NCBI RefSeq assembly: GCF_030811715.1
Contig: NZ_JAUSRH010000001.1
Span: forward strand, 1 to 64,000
DNA: 64,000 nt
Source of the DNA: Sinomonas atrocyanea
GTDB lineage: Bacteria > Actinomycetota > Actinomycetes > Actinomycetales > Micrococcaceae
Direction of reading: 5' to 3'
In this document: positions 20,216 through 28,936 of the stretch, piece after piece
Numbering within the stretch: the stretch's first letter is position 1
Layout: each line of letters begins with the position of its first letter
Translations under genes and position numbers: made by a program
Notes under the pieces: generated by a model
The model's input: only the letters and a program-made list of their open reading frames with translations
Databases searched by the model: none
What the model was told of the DNA's origin: nothing

Positions 20216-20833
20216 GTGCGTTTTTCTGCAACGAAGCCGGCCAAGCGCGTCGCTGTCCTCGCCGCGCTGGGCGTCGGCCTGCTGACCGCCACGGGCTGCG
20301 GCTACATCAACGCCCAGCAGACCACCCACGTGTATTCCGCCTCGGACGGCGTCCGGGCGGACGTCGGCTCGCTGCAGCTGCGCAACATGCTCATCGTCTC
20401 CGCTGACGCCGCGGCCACGTCCTCCGCCTCCGCAGGCTCGGCCGGTGGCCCCGGCCGCCTCGTCGGCACGGTCTTCAACCCCACCGACCAGGACATGACC
20501 CTCACGTTCAAGGACGGCTCCTCGACGGTGCGCATCGACGTGCCGAAGAAGAACGAGGTCCAGCTGGCCAAGCCCGGCAGCAACGTGACCCTCTCGCACG
20601 CCGGCGGCATCCCCGGCGCCCTCGCGAAGGTTTCCTTCACGGCCGGCAGCACGAGCCAGGACGTCCAGGTCCCGATCGTGGACGGCACGCTCTCCGAGTA
20701 CCGCCAGTACATCCCGAGCCCGTCCGGCTCCGCCTCGGCGACCCCGTCGGGCTCGGCGTCGGGCTCGGCGTCCGGCCCCGCCACGGGGCCCGCAACGCCT
20801 TCGGAGTCCGCCTCGGCCACCCCGAGCCGCTGA
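20216..20833 (+). CDS. LpqE-like lipoprotein
   Basis: 205 residues. Signal peptide with lipobox TATGC (Cys28), then a beta-rich domain (about 45-160: LQLRNMLIVSADA, LVGTVFNPTDQDMTLTF) and a Ser/Ala/Pro-rich low-complexity tail (about 165-205). Position divergent from carD, with ispD-ispF-cysS-rlmB beyond, matches M. tuberculosis lpqE (Rv3584) next to carD (Rv3583c). AGGAG precedes the GTG start. Its role is unknown; homology is assigned from domain look and synteny. Confidence 0.75.
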   Translation: MRFSATKPAKRVAVLAALGVGLLTATGCGYINAQQTTHVYSASDGVRADVGSLQLRNMLIVSADAAATSSASAGSAGGPGRLVGTVFNPTDQDMTLTFKDGSSTVRIDVPKKNEVQLAKPGSNVTLSHAGGIPGALAKVSFTAGSTSQDVQVPIVDGTLSEYRQYIPSPSGSASATPSGSASGSASGPATGPATPSESASATPSR

Positions 20834-20878
20834 CCCCACGGCCTCATCGGGCGCCGCGACGCGTCGCCTCAAGAAGCC

Positions 20879-20936
20879 GCTGACGACGCCGGCCGCTCAC
20901 CCCGCGCGGGGTGGGCGGCCGGCGTCGTCCGTCAGC
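20879..20936. terminator. Bidirectional terminator, lpqE-like / regX3
   Basis: A long near-perfect hairpin in the convergent gap. Arms read GACGACGCCGGCCGC and its complement around a GC-rich loop. The stem sequence is nearly the same as that of the phoU/gpmA terminator at 23678-23729. Confidence 0.75.
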
Positions 20937-20971
20937 GGGCGGATGTCCCGCGGCCGGGCCGGGCCGGAGGC

Positions 20972-21652
20972 TCAGGGCTCGAACTTGTAGCCCAGCCCGC
21001 GCACGGTGACGAGGTGGCGCGGGTTCGAGGGGTCGGGCTCGATCTTGCTCCGCAGGCGCTTCACGTGCACATCGAGCGTCTTGGTGTCCCCCACGTAGTC
21101 CGATCCCCACACCCGGTCGATCAGCTGGCCCCGGGTGAGGACGCGGCCCGAGTTCCGCAGGAGCATCTCGAGCAGCTCGAACTCCTTCAGCGGCAGGGAC
21201 ACCTGCTCGCCGTCGACGCTCACCACATGCCGGTCCACGTCCATGCGCACGGGGCCGGCCTGCACGGTCGAGGAGATGAGTTCCTCCGGCTCGCCGTGGC
21301 GGCGAAGGACCGCCCGCACCCGCGCCACGAGCTCGCGCGAGGAGTAGGGCTTGGTGACGTAGTCGTCGGCGCCGAGCTCGAGGCCCACCACCTTGTCGAT
21401 CTCGGAGTCCTTCGCGGTGAGCATGATCACCGGGACGCCCGAGCGCGCGCGGAGCTGCCTGCACACCTCCGTCCCGGGGATTCCGGGAAGCTGGAGGTCG
21501 AGGAGCACGAGGTCGGCCCCGTTGCGGTCGAACTCGACGAGCGCATCGTTCCCGTTGTCGACGACCTCGACCTCGTAGCCCTCCTTCGCCAGGAGGAACG
21601 AGAGGGGGTCGCTGAACGACTCCTCGTCCTCGACGATCATGATCCTGCTCAA
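20972..21652 (-). CDS. regX3: Phosphate-responsive response regulator RegX3 (PhoP-type, OmpR family)
   Basis: 226 residues. The receiver domain (about 1-120) has the acidic pair in IVEDEE, the phospho-acceptor Asp in DLVLLDLQLPG and the Lys in DYVTKPYS. The winged helix follows (LPLKEFELLEMLLRNSGRVLT to RGLGYKFEP). The start is taken as the TTG at 21652, which gives the normal LSRIMIVEDEE N terminus, has GGAG 7 nt upstream and overlaps the senX3 stop (TTGA). The open frame extends further upstream only as a senX3 shadow. Confidence 0.93.
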   Translation of the reverse strand: MSRIMIVEDEESFSDPLSFLLAKEGYEVEVVDNGNDALVEFDRNGADLVLLDLQLPGIPGTEVCRQLRARSGVPVIMLTAKDSEIDKVVGLELGADDYVTKPYSSRELVARVRAVLRRHGEPEELISSTVQAGPVRMDVDRHVVSVDGEQVSLPLKEFELLEMLLRNSGRVLTRGQLIDRVWGSDYVGDTKTLDVHVKRLRSKIEPDPSNPRHLVTVRGLGYKFEP

Positions 21653-22830
21653 GCCATCGCTCCTTGCTCCGGCGGCCGCCCGGCCGCGCTCTGGTCTTCC
21701 GTGCCGCCTTCCATGTCCGGCAGGCGCACCGTGAAGGTCGAGCCCTTCCCGGGCTGCGACCACACGGTCACCTCGCCGCCATGGTTCTCCACGACGTGCT
21801 TGACGATGCTCAGGCCGAGCCCCGTCCCGCCCGTCTGCCGCGAGCGTGCCGCGTCCGCGCGGTAGAACCGCTCGAAGACGCGCTCCTGGTCCTCGGGCGC
21901 CATGCCGATCCCCTGGTCCGTGACCGAGACGGACACGAGGCCGTCCCGGTGCCGGAGGCCGATTCCCACGGTGGTGTTCCCCGGCGAGTACCGCACGGCG
22001 TTGTCGATGAGGTTCCGGAAGGCGTTCGTCAGCAGGTCCGGGTCGCCGAAGACCTGGGTGTCGACGTGGCCGCCCACGCGGACCTCGATGCCCTTGGCCT
22101 CGGCGGCGAGCCGGGAGCGGTCGACGGCGTCGGCGACCACCTCGTTGATGTCCACTGCCTTGCCCTGGTGCACCACGTCGGCGCCCTGGAGGCGGGAGAG
22201 CTCGATGATGTCCTGCACGAGCGCGGCCAGCCGGCTGGCCTCCTTGTGCATGCGCGCTGCGAAGCGGCGGACGGCGTCCTCGTCGTCGGGGCTCGCCTCC
22301 AGCGCCTCCGCCAGCAGCGAGATGGCGCCCACCGGCGTCTTGAGCTCGTGGGAGACGTTGGCCACGAAGTCGTTGCGGATGCGCTCCGTGCGGGTGATCT
22401 CGGTCCTGTCGTCGGCGAGCAGGAGGATGTACTCGTCGCCGAGGACGGCGGCGCGCACGTTGACGATGATGGTGCCCTGCCCGAGCGGCCCGCGCGGCAG
22501 CTCGAGCTGCTTCTCGAGGATGACCCCGTTCCCGCGCACCTTCGCCGTCATCTGCAGCAGCTCGCGGTGCACGACCGTGTGGCCCCGGACGAGCCCGTAG
22601 GCGTACGCGGCAGGGCTCGCACGGACCACGCCGTCGACCGCGTCGACCACGACGAAGGCCTGGCCGAGCACTGAGAGGACATCGGCGGCGCCCTCCGGGA
22701 AGCTCGGCTCCCCCGCCGGCCCCTCGAGGAGCTGGCGCTGGCGCTGGCTCGCGCTGAAGGCGAGCACCCCGAAGGCGCCGAAGGACAGGCCGATCAGGGC
22801 CGCCACGATGCCGACGACGAGAGGGTCCAC
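21649..22830 (-). CDS. senX3: Sensor histidine kinase SenX3 (PhoR-type)
   Basis: 393 residues. One or two N-terminal membrane segments (about 5-27), a PAS-like region (about 50-140), the phospho-acceptor His in NVSHELKTPVGA and ATP-binding N, G1 and G2 boxes (NLIDNAVRYSPG, VTDQGIGM, GGTGLGLSIVKHV). It phosphorylates RegX3 under phosphate limitation, with PhoU and the Pst transporter as inhibitors. The GTG start has a -10 hexamer 7 nt upstream and no Shine-Dalgarno. The order senX3-regX3 beside gpmA matches M. tuberculosis Rv0489-Rv0491. Confidence 0.94.
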   Translation of the reverse strand: MDPLVVGIVAALIGLSFGAFGVLAFSASQRQRQLLEGPAGEPSFPEGAADVLSVLGQAFVVVDAVDGVVRASPAAYAYGLVRGHTVVHRELLQMTAKVRGNGVILEKQLELPRGPLGQGTIIVNVRAAVLGDEYILLLADDRTEITRTERIRNDFVANVSHELKTPVGAISLLAEALEASPDDEDAVRRFAARMHKEASRLAALVQDIIELSRLQGADVVHQGKAVDINEVVADAVDRSRLAAEAKGIEVRVGGHVDTQVFGDPDLLTNAFRNLIDNAVRYSPGNTTVGIGLRHRDGLVSVSVTDQGIGMAPEDQERVFERFYRADAARSRQTGGTGLGLSIVKHVVENHGGEVTVWSQPGKGSTFTVRLPDMEGGTEDQSAAGRPPEQGAMA

Positions 22831-22837
22831 GATTCTT

Positions 22838-22843
22838 AGCTTA
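22838..22843 (-). promoter_or_regulatory. senX3 -10 hexamer, leaderless type
   Basis: The minus strand reads TAAGCT, then 7 nt (AAGAATC), then the GTG start. No ribosome-binding site is visible, so the mRNA probably begins at the start codon. Confidence 0.5.
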
Positions 22844-22891
22844 GGCCGCGGACCACCCTGCGCGGACCGCCCTGCTGGCTGGCGCGGTCCG

Positions 22892-22935
22892 GTTCAACTA
22901 ACGTTCACCTCAAGGCGGTGAACTGTTCATTGACC
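22892..22935. promoter_or_regulatory. PHO box between senX3 and phoU
   Basis: Direct repeats in 11-nt register: GTTCAACTAAC (22892), GTTCACCTCAA (22903), a weaker unit (22914) and GTTCATTGACC (22925). This matches the GTTCACC-N4 repeat bound by Streptomyces PhoP / mycobacterial RegX3. It lies between the divergent senX3 and phoU genes, consistent with autoregulation. Confidence 0.7.
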
Positions 22936-23003
22936 GCTGGAAGTGTGACGAGTCGGAGCACCCGCCGGGGCTCTGCCTCGTCGAGCCGTGAAAGGACGCC
23001 ACC

Positions 23004-23663
23004 GTGCGAAAGGTATTCCAGGAGGAGCTGCAGAAGGTCCACGAGGACCTCGTCGAGATCTCGCGCCTCGTGGCCACCGCGCTCGATCGCGCCGTCGAGT
23101 CGCTCACGAACGCCGACGTCGAGCTCGCCCAGGAGGTCATCGCCGCCGACGCGCGGATCGACTTCCTGCAGACCGCCCTCGACGAGAAGGCGATCGAGAT
23201 CCTCGCGCTGCAGGGCCCCGTCGCGTCCGACCTGCGCATCATCGTGGGCTCGCTGCGGATGAGCGCGTCCCTCGAGCGCATGGGCGACCTCGCCCGCCAC
23301 GTGGCCCAGCTGACCCGGCTCCGCTACCCCGAGAAGGCAGCCCCGGAGTCCCTCGCGGGCACGTTCGCCCGGATGGCCGAGCTGGACAAGGAGATCATCA
23401 ACGAGGTCACCGCCCTGCTGGAGGACCACGACCTCACCCGCACGAGCCGCATCCAGGCCGCGAACGCCGAGCTCGACGAGCTGCACGCCGGGATCTTCCG
23501 CGCCATCGCCGACCAGACGTGGACGGGCTCGCCGTCCGTTGCCGTCGACGCCGCCCTCCTGAGCCGCTACTTCGAGCGCTTCGCCGACCACGGCGTGTCC
23601 GTGAGCCGGAAGGTCTCCTACCTCGTCACCGGCGAGTGGGACGGGGACAACACGTCGAACTGA
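23004..23663 (+). CDS. phoU: Phosphate signalling regulator PhoU
   Basis: 219 residues, two PhoU repeats of three helices each. Signature stretches are EELQKVHEDLVEISRLV and LRMSASLERMGDLARHV in repeat 1 and YFERFADHGVSVSRKV in repeat 2. PhoU relays Pst transporter status to SenX3. GAAAGGA lies 7 nt before the GTG. It is divergent from senX3, with a PHO box between, and convergent with gpmA. Two DUF47-like look-alikes were considered, but the E(R)xxD motifs fit PhoU. Confidence 0.93.
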   Translation: MRKVFQEELQKVHEDLVEISRLVATALDRAVESLTNADVELAQEVIAADARIDFLQTALDEKAIEILALQGPVASDLRIIVGSLRMSASLERMGDLARHVAQLTRLRYPEKAAPESLAGTFARMAELDKEIINEVTALLEDHDLTRTSRIQAANAELDELHAGIFRAIADQTWTGSPSVAVDAALLSRYFERFADHGVSVSRKVSYLVTGEWDGDNTSN

Positions 23664-23677
23664 CCCGCACTGGCGCA

Positions 23678-23729
23678 AGTACGACGCCGGCCGCCCACCT
23701 CGCGAGAGGTGGGCGGCCGGCGTCGTACT
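23678..23729. terminator. Bidirectional terminator, phoU / gpmA
   Basis: A perfect 24-bp stem (23678-23701 with 23706-23729) closes on a GCGA tetraloop in the convergent gap. It shares the ACGACGCCGGCCG stem with the terminator at 20879-20936. Confidence 0.85.
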
Positions 23730-23748
23730 CGGGTTTGCCTGCGGGACC

Positions 23749-24495
23749 CTACTTGCGGCCCTGGTTCTTGACGGCCTCGATCGAGGCTGCGGCCGCCTCG
23801 GGGTCGAGGTAGGTGCCGCCCGGAGTGACCGGCCTGAAGTCCTCGTCGAGCTCGTAGACGAGCGGGATGCCGGTGGGGATGTTGAGGCCGGCGATGTCCT
23901 CGTCGCTGATGCCGTCGAGGTGCTTCACGAGCGCGCGCAGCGAGTTGCCGTGGGCGGTCACGAGGACCACCTTGCCGGCCTTGAGGTCTCCCTTGATCTC
24001 CGACTCCCAGTAGGGCAGGAGCCGCTCGAGGACGTCCTTGAGGCACTCGGTGCGGGGGATCTCGTCGCCGAGGTCCGTGTAGCGGGGGTCGCCCACCTGC
24101 GAGAACTCCGAGTCGTCCGCGAGGGCGGGCGGCGGGGTGTCGTAGGAGCGGCGCCAGACCATGAACTGCTCCTCGCCGAACTCTGCGAGCGTCTGGGCCT
24201 TGTCCTTGCCCTGCAGTGCGCCGTAGTGGCGCTCGTTGAGGCGCCAGGAGCGCTTGACGTCGATCCAGCCGCGGTCCGCGACGTCCAGGGCGATGTTGGC
24301 GGTGTTGATCGCGCGCTTGAGCCGGGACGTGTAGAGGATGTCCGGCAGCAGGCCCTTCTCGGCGAGCATCTGCCCGCCGCGGCGAGCCTCCTCGCGGCCC
24401 TGGTCGTTGAGGTCCACATCCACCCAGCCGGTGAACAGGTTCTTGGCGTTCCACTCGCTGTGCCCGTGGCGCAGCAGGATGAGCGTGTAGGTCAT
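23749..24495 (-). CDS. gpmA: 2,3-bisphosphoglycerate-dependent phosphoglycerate mutase
   Basis: 248 residues. The phosphohistidine motif [10 protein letters not shown] is at the N terminus, followed by [37 protein letters not shown] (acid) and [15 protein letters not shown] (second His). It interconverts 3- and 2-phosphoglycerate. The ATG overlaps the stop of the upstream methyltransferase gene (ATGA). Proximity to senX3-regX3 is conserved in actinobacteria. Confidence 0.97.
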   Translation of the reverse strand: MTYTLILLRHGHSEWNAKNLFTGWVDVDLNDQGREEARRGGQMLAEKGLLPDILYTSRLKRAINTANIALDVADRGWIDVKRSWRLNERHYGALQGKDKAQTLAEFGEEQFMVWRRSYDTPPPALADDSEFSQVGDPRYTDLGDEIPRTECLKDVLERLLPYWESEIKGDLKAGKVVLVTAHGNSLRALVKHLDGISDEDIAGLNIPTGIPLVYELDEDFRPVTPGGTYLDPEAAAASIEAVKNQGRK

Positions 24496-25319
24496 GGGGC
24501 CATGCTATCCGGCGCGACCGCGGCCCACGCGACCGTTACTTCGCCCAGCCGCCATCGGCTGGGGCCGTGGAGCACCGGCCATCCGGCCGCCTTGACGGCC
24601 CGGCACATCGCGAGCCACCGCTGGCGGACCCCGAACGGGGCGAGCGGCGCGGCGGCCAGCCACGCGGCGTCGAGCGCGGTGAGGAACGCGTGCACGGGCT
24701 CCCCCGGCACATTGCGGTGGATGAGGGCCTTGGGCAGGCGCTCGGCAACGTCCGAGGGGCGCTCGAAGGAGCCGAAGCGGACGGCGAGGGAGAGCGCGCG
24801 GGGGCCGGCGGCGTCGAGCGTCACCCAGGCGGCGCGGCGGCCGATCTCGTCGCACGTGCCCTCGACGAAGATGCCCCCGGGGGCCAGACGCGAGCGGACG
24901 AGGTCCCAGATGCCCGGGACGTCGCGCTCCTCGTACTGGCGGAGCACGTTGAAGGCGCGCACGAGCGCGACCTGGCCGTCCACGGGGAGCTCGAAGCCGC
25001 CGACCCGGAAGTCGAGGCCCTCGCGCTCGAGCGGCTTCGCGGCCTCGACCCGGCCCGGCTCGATCTCGATGCCGGTCAGGCGCAGGTCCGGGCGCACCGC
25101 CCGCAGCCGGAGGAAGAGCTCGACGGCGGTGATGGGCGAGGCCCCGTAGCCGAGGTCCACCGCGTGCGGGGCCGGAGGATGCAGCAGGAGCCGTCGCGCC
25201 TGGGTTCCGGTGATCCACCGGTCGACGCGGCGCATCCGGTTGGGGTTGGTGGTGCCCCGGGTCACGTTGCCGACGACGCCGCCGCGCACCACCCGGACGG
25301 GCCTCGCCTTCTGCACCAC
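24492..25319 (-). CDS. Class I SAM-dependent methyltransferase-like protein
   Basis: 275 residues. A Rossmann-type SAM motif I is seen in [17 protein letters not shown], an acidic residue after beta-2 in [13 protein letters not shown], and a post-motif stretch [20 protein letters not shown]. No substrate can be named. The N terminus is basic ([14 protein letters not shown]). It is coupled to gpmA by a 4-nt overlap. A 21-bp tandem-repeat array begins 34 nt upstream of its start, in the gap to the DUF2516 gene. Confidence 0.75.
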   Translation of the reverse strand: MVQKARPVRVVRGGVVGNVTRGTTNPNRMRRVDRWITGTQARRLLLHPPAPHAVDLGYGASPITAVELFLRLRAVRPDLRLTGIEIEPGRVEAAKPLEREGLDFRVGGFELPVDGQVALVRAFNVLRQYEERDVPGIWDLVRSRLAPGGIFVEGTCDEIGRRAAWVTLDAAGPRALSLAVRFGSFERPSDVAERLPKALIHRNVPGEPVHAFLTALDAAWLAAAPLAPFGVRQRWLAMCRAVKAAGWPVLHGPSRWRLGEVTVAWAAVAPDSMAP

Positions 25320-25352
25320 GCAGGCCAGCCTAGCGGGCGGGGGCGGCCTTCC

Positions 25353-25430
25353 GGGGTGACGTCACGGTCCCCCGGGGTGACGTCGCGGTCCTCCGGGGTG
25401 ACGTAGCGGTCCCCCGGGGTGACGTCGCGG
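25353..25430. repeat. 21-bp-period tandem repeat, second array
   Basis: Units start at 25353, 25374, 25395 and 25416 with core GGGGTGACGTCGCG (one unit GTCACG, one GTAGCG) and tails GTCCCCC or GTCCTCC. Period and core are the same as the array at 14954-15051; the tails differ. It occupies most of the gap between the DUF2516 gene and the methyltransferase gene, just before the latter's start. Confidence 0.85.
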
Positions 25431-25441
25431 GTGGGGGGGGG

Positions 25442-25765
25442 TCAGCGGTGGGCGACCGCGGGGCGCACGTCGGCGAGGTAGACGCCGGCCGCGGTCACGG
25501 CAGCGATGTTGAACAGGCCGTAGCCGCCGAATCCGAAGATGAAGCCGCTGCCCTGCGGCAGGAGGACCCCGAGCACCGTCACGAACGCCGCTGCTCCGGT
25601 GACGCCGAGCCAGAAGCCCTTGGTGCGCTTCATGCGCGCCTCGAACATGGGCCCCTTGCGGATCAGGCAGTCCACGAACGCCCAGACGGCGACGGCAGCA
25701 CAGATCAGCCCGGTGACGTAGAACGAGGCGAACTGGATCCAGAAGATGAGGAATTTGCCGTCCAC
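25442..25765 (-). CDS. DUF2516-family membrane protein
   Basis: 107 residues with three likely transmembrane segments (about 5-30, 50-68, 73-95). The WIQFASFYVTGLICAAVAVWAFVDC region fits DUF2516, a small actinobacterial membrane family without known function. The start is GTG at 25765. It lies 9 nt after the cystathionine gamma-synthase-like gene on the same strand. Confidence 0.75.
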   Translation of the reverse strand: MDGKFLIFWIQFASFYVTGLICAAVAVWAFVDCLIRKGPMFEARMKRTKGFWLGVTGAAAFVTVLGVLLPQGSGFIFGFGGYGLFNIAAVTAAGVYLADVRPAVAHR

Positions 25766-25774
25766 GCGCTCAGC

Positions 25775-26944
25775 CTACCGCCCGGAGTCGAGCGCCTGGC
25801 GGAGGTCGTCCCACAGGTCCTCGACATTCTCGATCCCGACGCTGAGCCGCACGAGCCCGTCCGGGACGGTGTGCGGCTCCGCGAGGTGGCGGCGGCGGCG
25901 CTCGATCGTCGATTCGACCCCGCCCAGGCTCGTCGCGGGCAGCCACAGCGCGACCCGGCCCACGAAGGCGTCGGCGGCCTCGGCGCCGTCGAGTTCGATG
26001 CTGATGACCGAGCCGAAGCCGGCGAGCTGGGCGGCGGCGCGCTCGTGCCCGGGATCGGAGGGCAGCCCGGGATAGCGCACGCGGGAGACCGCAGGGTGGG
26101 CGTCGAGGCGGCGCGCGAGCTCGCCCGCGGTGGCCTGGGACCGCTCGACGCGAAGGGCTAGGGTGCGCAGCCCCCGCAGCCCGAGCCACGCCTCGACCGG
26201 GCCGGCAATGGCCCCGTGCAGGGTGCGGTGCTGGTGCAGGCGCGCCCGCAGCTGCTCGTCCGCGGTCACGGTGACGCCGAGGAGCACGTCGGAGTGGCCG
26301 GCCAGGTACTTGGTCGCGGAGTGGACCACAACGTCCGCGCCGACGCCGAGGGGCTTCTGCCCCAGGGGGGTGGAGAACGTGTTGTCGACGACCACGAGCA
26401 CGCCCGAGGCGTGCGCGGCGGCGACGAGGGCGGGGAGGTCGGCGACCTCCATCATGGGGTTCGTGGGGCTCTCGACCCACAGCACGTCGGCGCCGTCCAG
26501 CGCTGCGACGGTGGCGCCGATGTCCTCGATGTCCACCTCGAGGAGCGTCAGCTCGCCCCGCTCCGCCTTGAGCTGGGCGAGCCCGAGGGTGCCGGAGTAC
26601 GAGTGCCGCGGTGCCACGAGGACGCCGCCCACGGGAACGAGGCCCAGCGCCGCGGCCACGGCACCCATCCCCGAGCTGAACAGCAGCGCCGGCAGCGGGG
26701 CACCCTCGAGCTTCCCCACCGCGTCCTCGAACGGCTCCCAGGTGGGGTTGGAGAAGCGCGCGTACCCGCGCGCGCCCTCGCCGACCCCGCCCAGGCCCAC
26801 GAAGGTCGACGAGAGCACGATCTCCGGGTTCACCGGGGAGTCCGTGCCGCGTTCGGGGCGCCCGGCGGCGACGGCGAGGGTCTCCGGGGCGAGGGCTGCG
26901 AGCGCAGCGTCGTCGAGGTGCGGGTACTCGGGGTCGGCTCTCAT
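25775..26944 (-). CDS. Cystathionine gamma-synthase-like PLP enzyme (Cys/Met metabolism family)
   Basis: 389 residues, the normal length. The fold-type I signature is clear: YARFSNPTWEPFEDAV, LFSSGMGAVAAAL, WVESPTNPMMEVAD, VVDNTFSTPLGQKPL and the PLP Lys in VVHSATKYLAGHSD. It acts in transsulfuration or a related gamma/beta-elimination; the exact reaction cannot be set from sequence. The ATG at 26944 is preferred over the in-frame TTG at 26953 because a -10 hexamer TAGATT lies 7 nt before it (leaderless) and overlaps that TTG. Confidence 0.88.
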   Translation of the reverse strand: MRADPEYPHLDDAALAALAPETLAVAAGRPERGTDSPVNPEIVLSSTFVGLGGVGEGARGYARFSNPTWEPFEDAVGKLEGAPLPALLFSSGMGAVAAALGLVPVGGVLVAPRHSYSGTLGLAQLKAERGELTLLEVDIEDIGATVAALDGADVLWVESPTNPMMEVADLPALVAAAHASGVLVVVDNTFSTPLGQKPLGVGADVVVHSATKYLAGHSDVLLGVTVTADEQLRARLHQHRTLHGAIAGPVEAWLGLRGLRTLALRVERSQATAGELARRLDAHPAVSRVRYPGLPSDPGHERAAAQLAGFGSVISIELDGAEAADAFVGRVALWLPATSLGGVESTIERRRRHLAEPHTVPDGLVRLSVGIENVEDLWDDLRQALDSGR

Positions 26945-26951
26945 GGGTCCC

Positions 26952-26957
26952 AATCTA
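26952..26957 (-). promoter_or_regulatory. -10 hexamer of a leaderless transcript
   Basis: The minus strand reads TAGATT, 7 nt (GGGACCC), then ATG of the cystathionine gamma-synthase-like gene. There is no Shine-Dalgarno sequence. Confidence 0.5.
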
Positions 26958-27053
26958 GGACACGCTCGGCGTCAGGACGCGGCGTGCGCCGGGACGTGGC
27001 GGGCGCCATCCACATGGCGCCCGAGCCTTTGCGGCGACCGGCGCATCCACCGG

Positions 27054-27059
27054 TAACCT
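27054..27059 (+). promoter_or_regulatory. tmk -10 hexamer, leaderless type
   Basis: TAACCT, 7 nt (AGAAGCG), then GTG of tmk. There is no ribosome-binding site, as at glgP and senX3. Confidence 0.5.
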
Positions 27060-27066
27060 AGAAGCG

Positions 27067-27789
27067 GTGATCTCCCCTGTTGTCCCCCAGTCCAGCCCCC
27101 AGCCCAGAGTTCCGCATGGCTCAGGCCTGCGCTCCGCCCCGGGGCTCTTCGTGGCGTTCGAGGGCGGCGACGGTGCGGGCAAGTCGACCCAGGCCCGGCT
27201 CCTCGCGGACGCCCTCCGCGCCGAGGGGCACGAGGTGCTCCTGACCCGCGAGCCCGGCGGGACGGAGATCGGCGAGAAGCTGCGCGGCCTCGTGCTCGAG
27301 CACGGCCACGGTGAGATCGATCCGCGCACCGAGGCGCTCATCTTCGCCGCCGCCCGCGCCGCCCACGTGGCCCAGTCGATCCGCCCCGCGCTCGAGCGGG
27401 GCGCCGTGGTGATCACGGACCGGTACATCGGCTCCTCGGTGGTGTACCAGGGCGTGGCGCGGGGGCTCGGCGCCGGGGACGTGCGCGGCCTCAACGAATG
27501 GGCCACGGAGGGCCTCTGGCCGGATGTGACCGTGGTGCTCGACGTGGACGAGGGCGAGGGCCGCGCCCGCCGCACCGCGGGGCGGGGCGAGGAGGACCGG
27601 CTCGAGTCCGAGCCCGACGACTTCCACCGCAGCGTCCGCCGCGCCTTCCTCGACCTCGCGGCCGCCGATCCCTCCGCCTACCTCGTGCTGGACGCGGCCC
27701 GCGCTCCCGGGGACCTCGCGGCCGCCGTCCTCGGGCGCGTCCGGGCGGCGCTCGCGGCGCCCGCGGCAGCCGGCGGGGCGCCGGCATGA
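27067..27789 (+). CDS. tmk: Thymidylate kinase
   Basis: 240 residues. The P-loop FEGGDGAGKSTQ is at about 30-42, the DR motif in VVITDRYIGSSVVYQG, the LID region near TAGRGEEDRLE. It phosphorylates dTMP to dTDP. The 25-residue N-terminal extension before the core is unusual but the upstream GTG has a well-placed -10. It overlaps holB by 4 nt (ATGA), the standard tmk-holB pair. Confidence 0.95.
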   Translation: MISPVVPQSSPQPRVPHGSGLRSAPGLFVAFEGGDGAGKSTQARLLADALRAEGHEVLLTREPGGTEIGEKLRGLVLEHGHGEIDPRTEALIFAAARAAHVAQSIRPALERGAVVITDRYIGSSVVYQGVARGLGAGDVRGLNEWATEGLWPDVTVVLDVDEGEGRARRTAGRGEEDRLESEPDDFHRSVRRAFLDLAAADPSAYLVLDAARAPGDLAAAVLGRVRAALAAPAAAGGAPA

Positions 27790-28928
27790 GCGTCTGGGAC
27801 GAGCTGCGCGGCCAGGCCCCCGTCGTGGAGCAGCTGCGCCGGGCCGCCGCGGGCGACGGGCTCACGCACGCCTGGCTGTTCACCGGCCCCCCGGGCTCGG
27901 GACGCTCGACGGCGGCGAAGGCGTTCGCGGCCGCGCTCAACTGCGAGGTGGACGACGTCATGGCGCGCGGCTGCGGGCAGTGCCCCGGGTGCCAGGCCGT
28001 CCTCGCCGAGACCCACCCCGACGTCGAGTTCGTGCGGACCGAGAAGGTGACGATCACGATCGACGAGGCCCGCGAGATGGTCGCCAAGGCGGGCGACCGC
28101 CCCCAGACCGGACGCTACCGCGTGATCGTGGTCGAGGACGCCGACCGCATGGCCGAGCGGACCACGAATGTGCTCCTCAAGGCCATCGAGGAGCCCACCC
28201 CGCGCACCGTGTGGATGCTGTGCGCCCCCTCCCCCGCCGATGTGCTCGTGACCATCCGCTCGCGCTGCCGCCCGGTGGGCCTGCGCCTGCCGCCCGTCCG
28301 GGACGTCGCCGCGCTGCTCGTGGAGCGCGACGGCGCCGATGCGCCCCTCGCGCTCGAGGCCGCGCGGGCCGCCCAGAGCCACATCGGGATCGCCCGCAGA
28401 CTCGCCAACGATCCCACGGCGCGGCAGCGGCGCACCGACACCGTGCGGGCGCCGCTGGCCCTCACCACCGTCTCCCAGGCCGTGGCCCTCGCCGAGCAGC
28501 TCGTGAAGATCGCCACCGAGGAGGCGAACGCGTCCAATGACGAGCGCGACGCCGCGGAGCGGGTGCGGCTCCTCGAGACCCTCGGGGTGGCAGAGGGCGA
28601 CAAGCTGCCGCCGTCCCTGCGCGCCCAGGTCCGCCAACTCGAAGAGGACCAGAAGCGCCGCGCGAAGCGGTCGGTCACGGACTCGCTGGACCGCACCCTC
28701 ACCGATCTGCTCTCGTTCTACCGGGACGTGCTGATGGTCCAGCTCGACGGCGGCCTCGAGCCGGTCAACGCCGAGCTGGCCGAGGACATCCGGGCCTTCG
28801 CCGAGAAGTCCACGCCGGAGGCCACCCTGGCCCGCATGGACGCCATCAACACCACCCGCCAGCGCATCACCACCACGAACGTCGCCCCGCTCCTCGCGGT
28901 CGAGGCGATGGCCGTTGCCCTGATCTGA
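27786..28928 (+). CDS. holB: DNA polymerase III subunit delta'
   Basis: 380 residues. AAA+ clamp-loader subunit: degenerate Walker A GPPGSGRST (about 36-44), zinc-binding cysteines in CGQCPGC, the VVEDADRM region and sensor SRCRP. Delta' is a structural subunit of the clamp loader. The C-terminal domain contains the collar helices (about 250-380). The ATG overlaps the tmk stop; the open frame upstream is a tmk shadow. Confidence 0.94.
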   Translation: MSVWDELRGQAPVVEQLRRAAAGDGLTHAWLFTGPPGSGRSTAAKAFAAALNCEVDDVMARGCGQCPGCQAVLAETHPDVEFVRTEKVTITIDEAREMVAKAGDRPQTGRYRVIVVEDADRMAERTTNVLLKAIEEPTPRTVWMLCAPSPADVLVTIRSRCRPVGLRLPPVRDVAALLVERDGADAPLALEAARAAQSHIGIARRLANDPTARQRRTDTVRAPLALTTVSQAVALAEQLVKIATEEANASNDERDAAERVRLLETLGVAEGDKLPPSLRAQVRQLEEDQKRRAKRSVTDSLDRTLTDLLSFYRDVLMVQLDGGLEPVNAELAEDIRAFAEKSTPEATLARMDAINTTRQRITTTNVAPLLAVEAMAVALI

Positions 28929-28936
28929 GGAGACCC

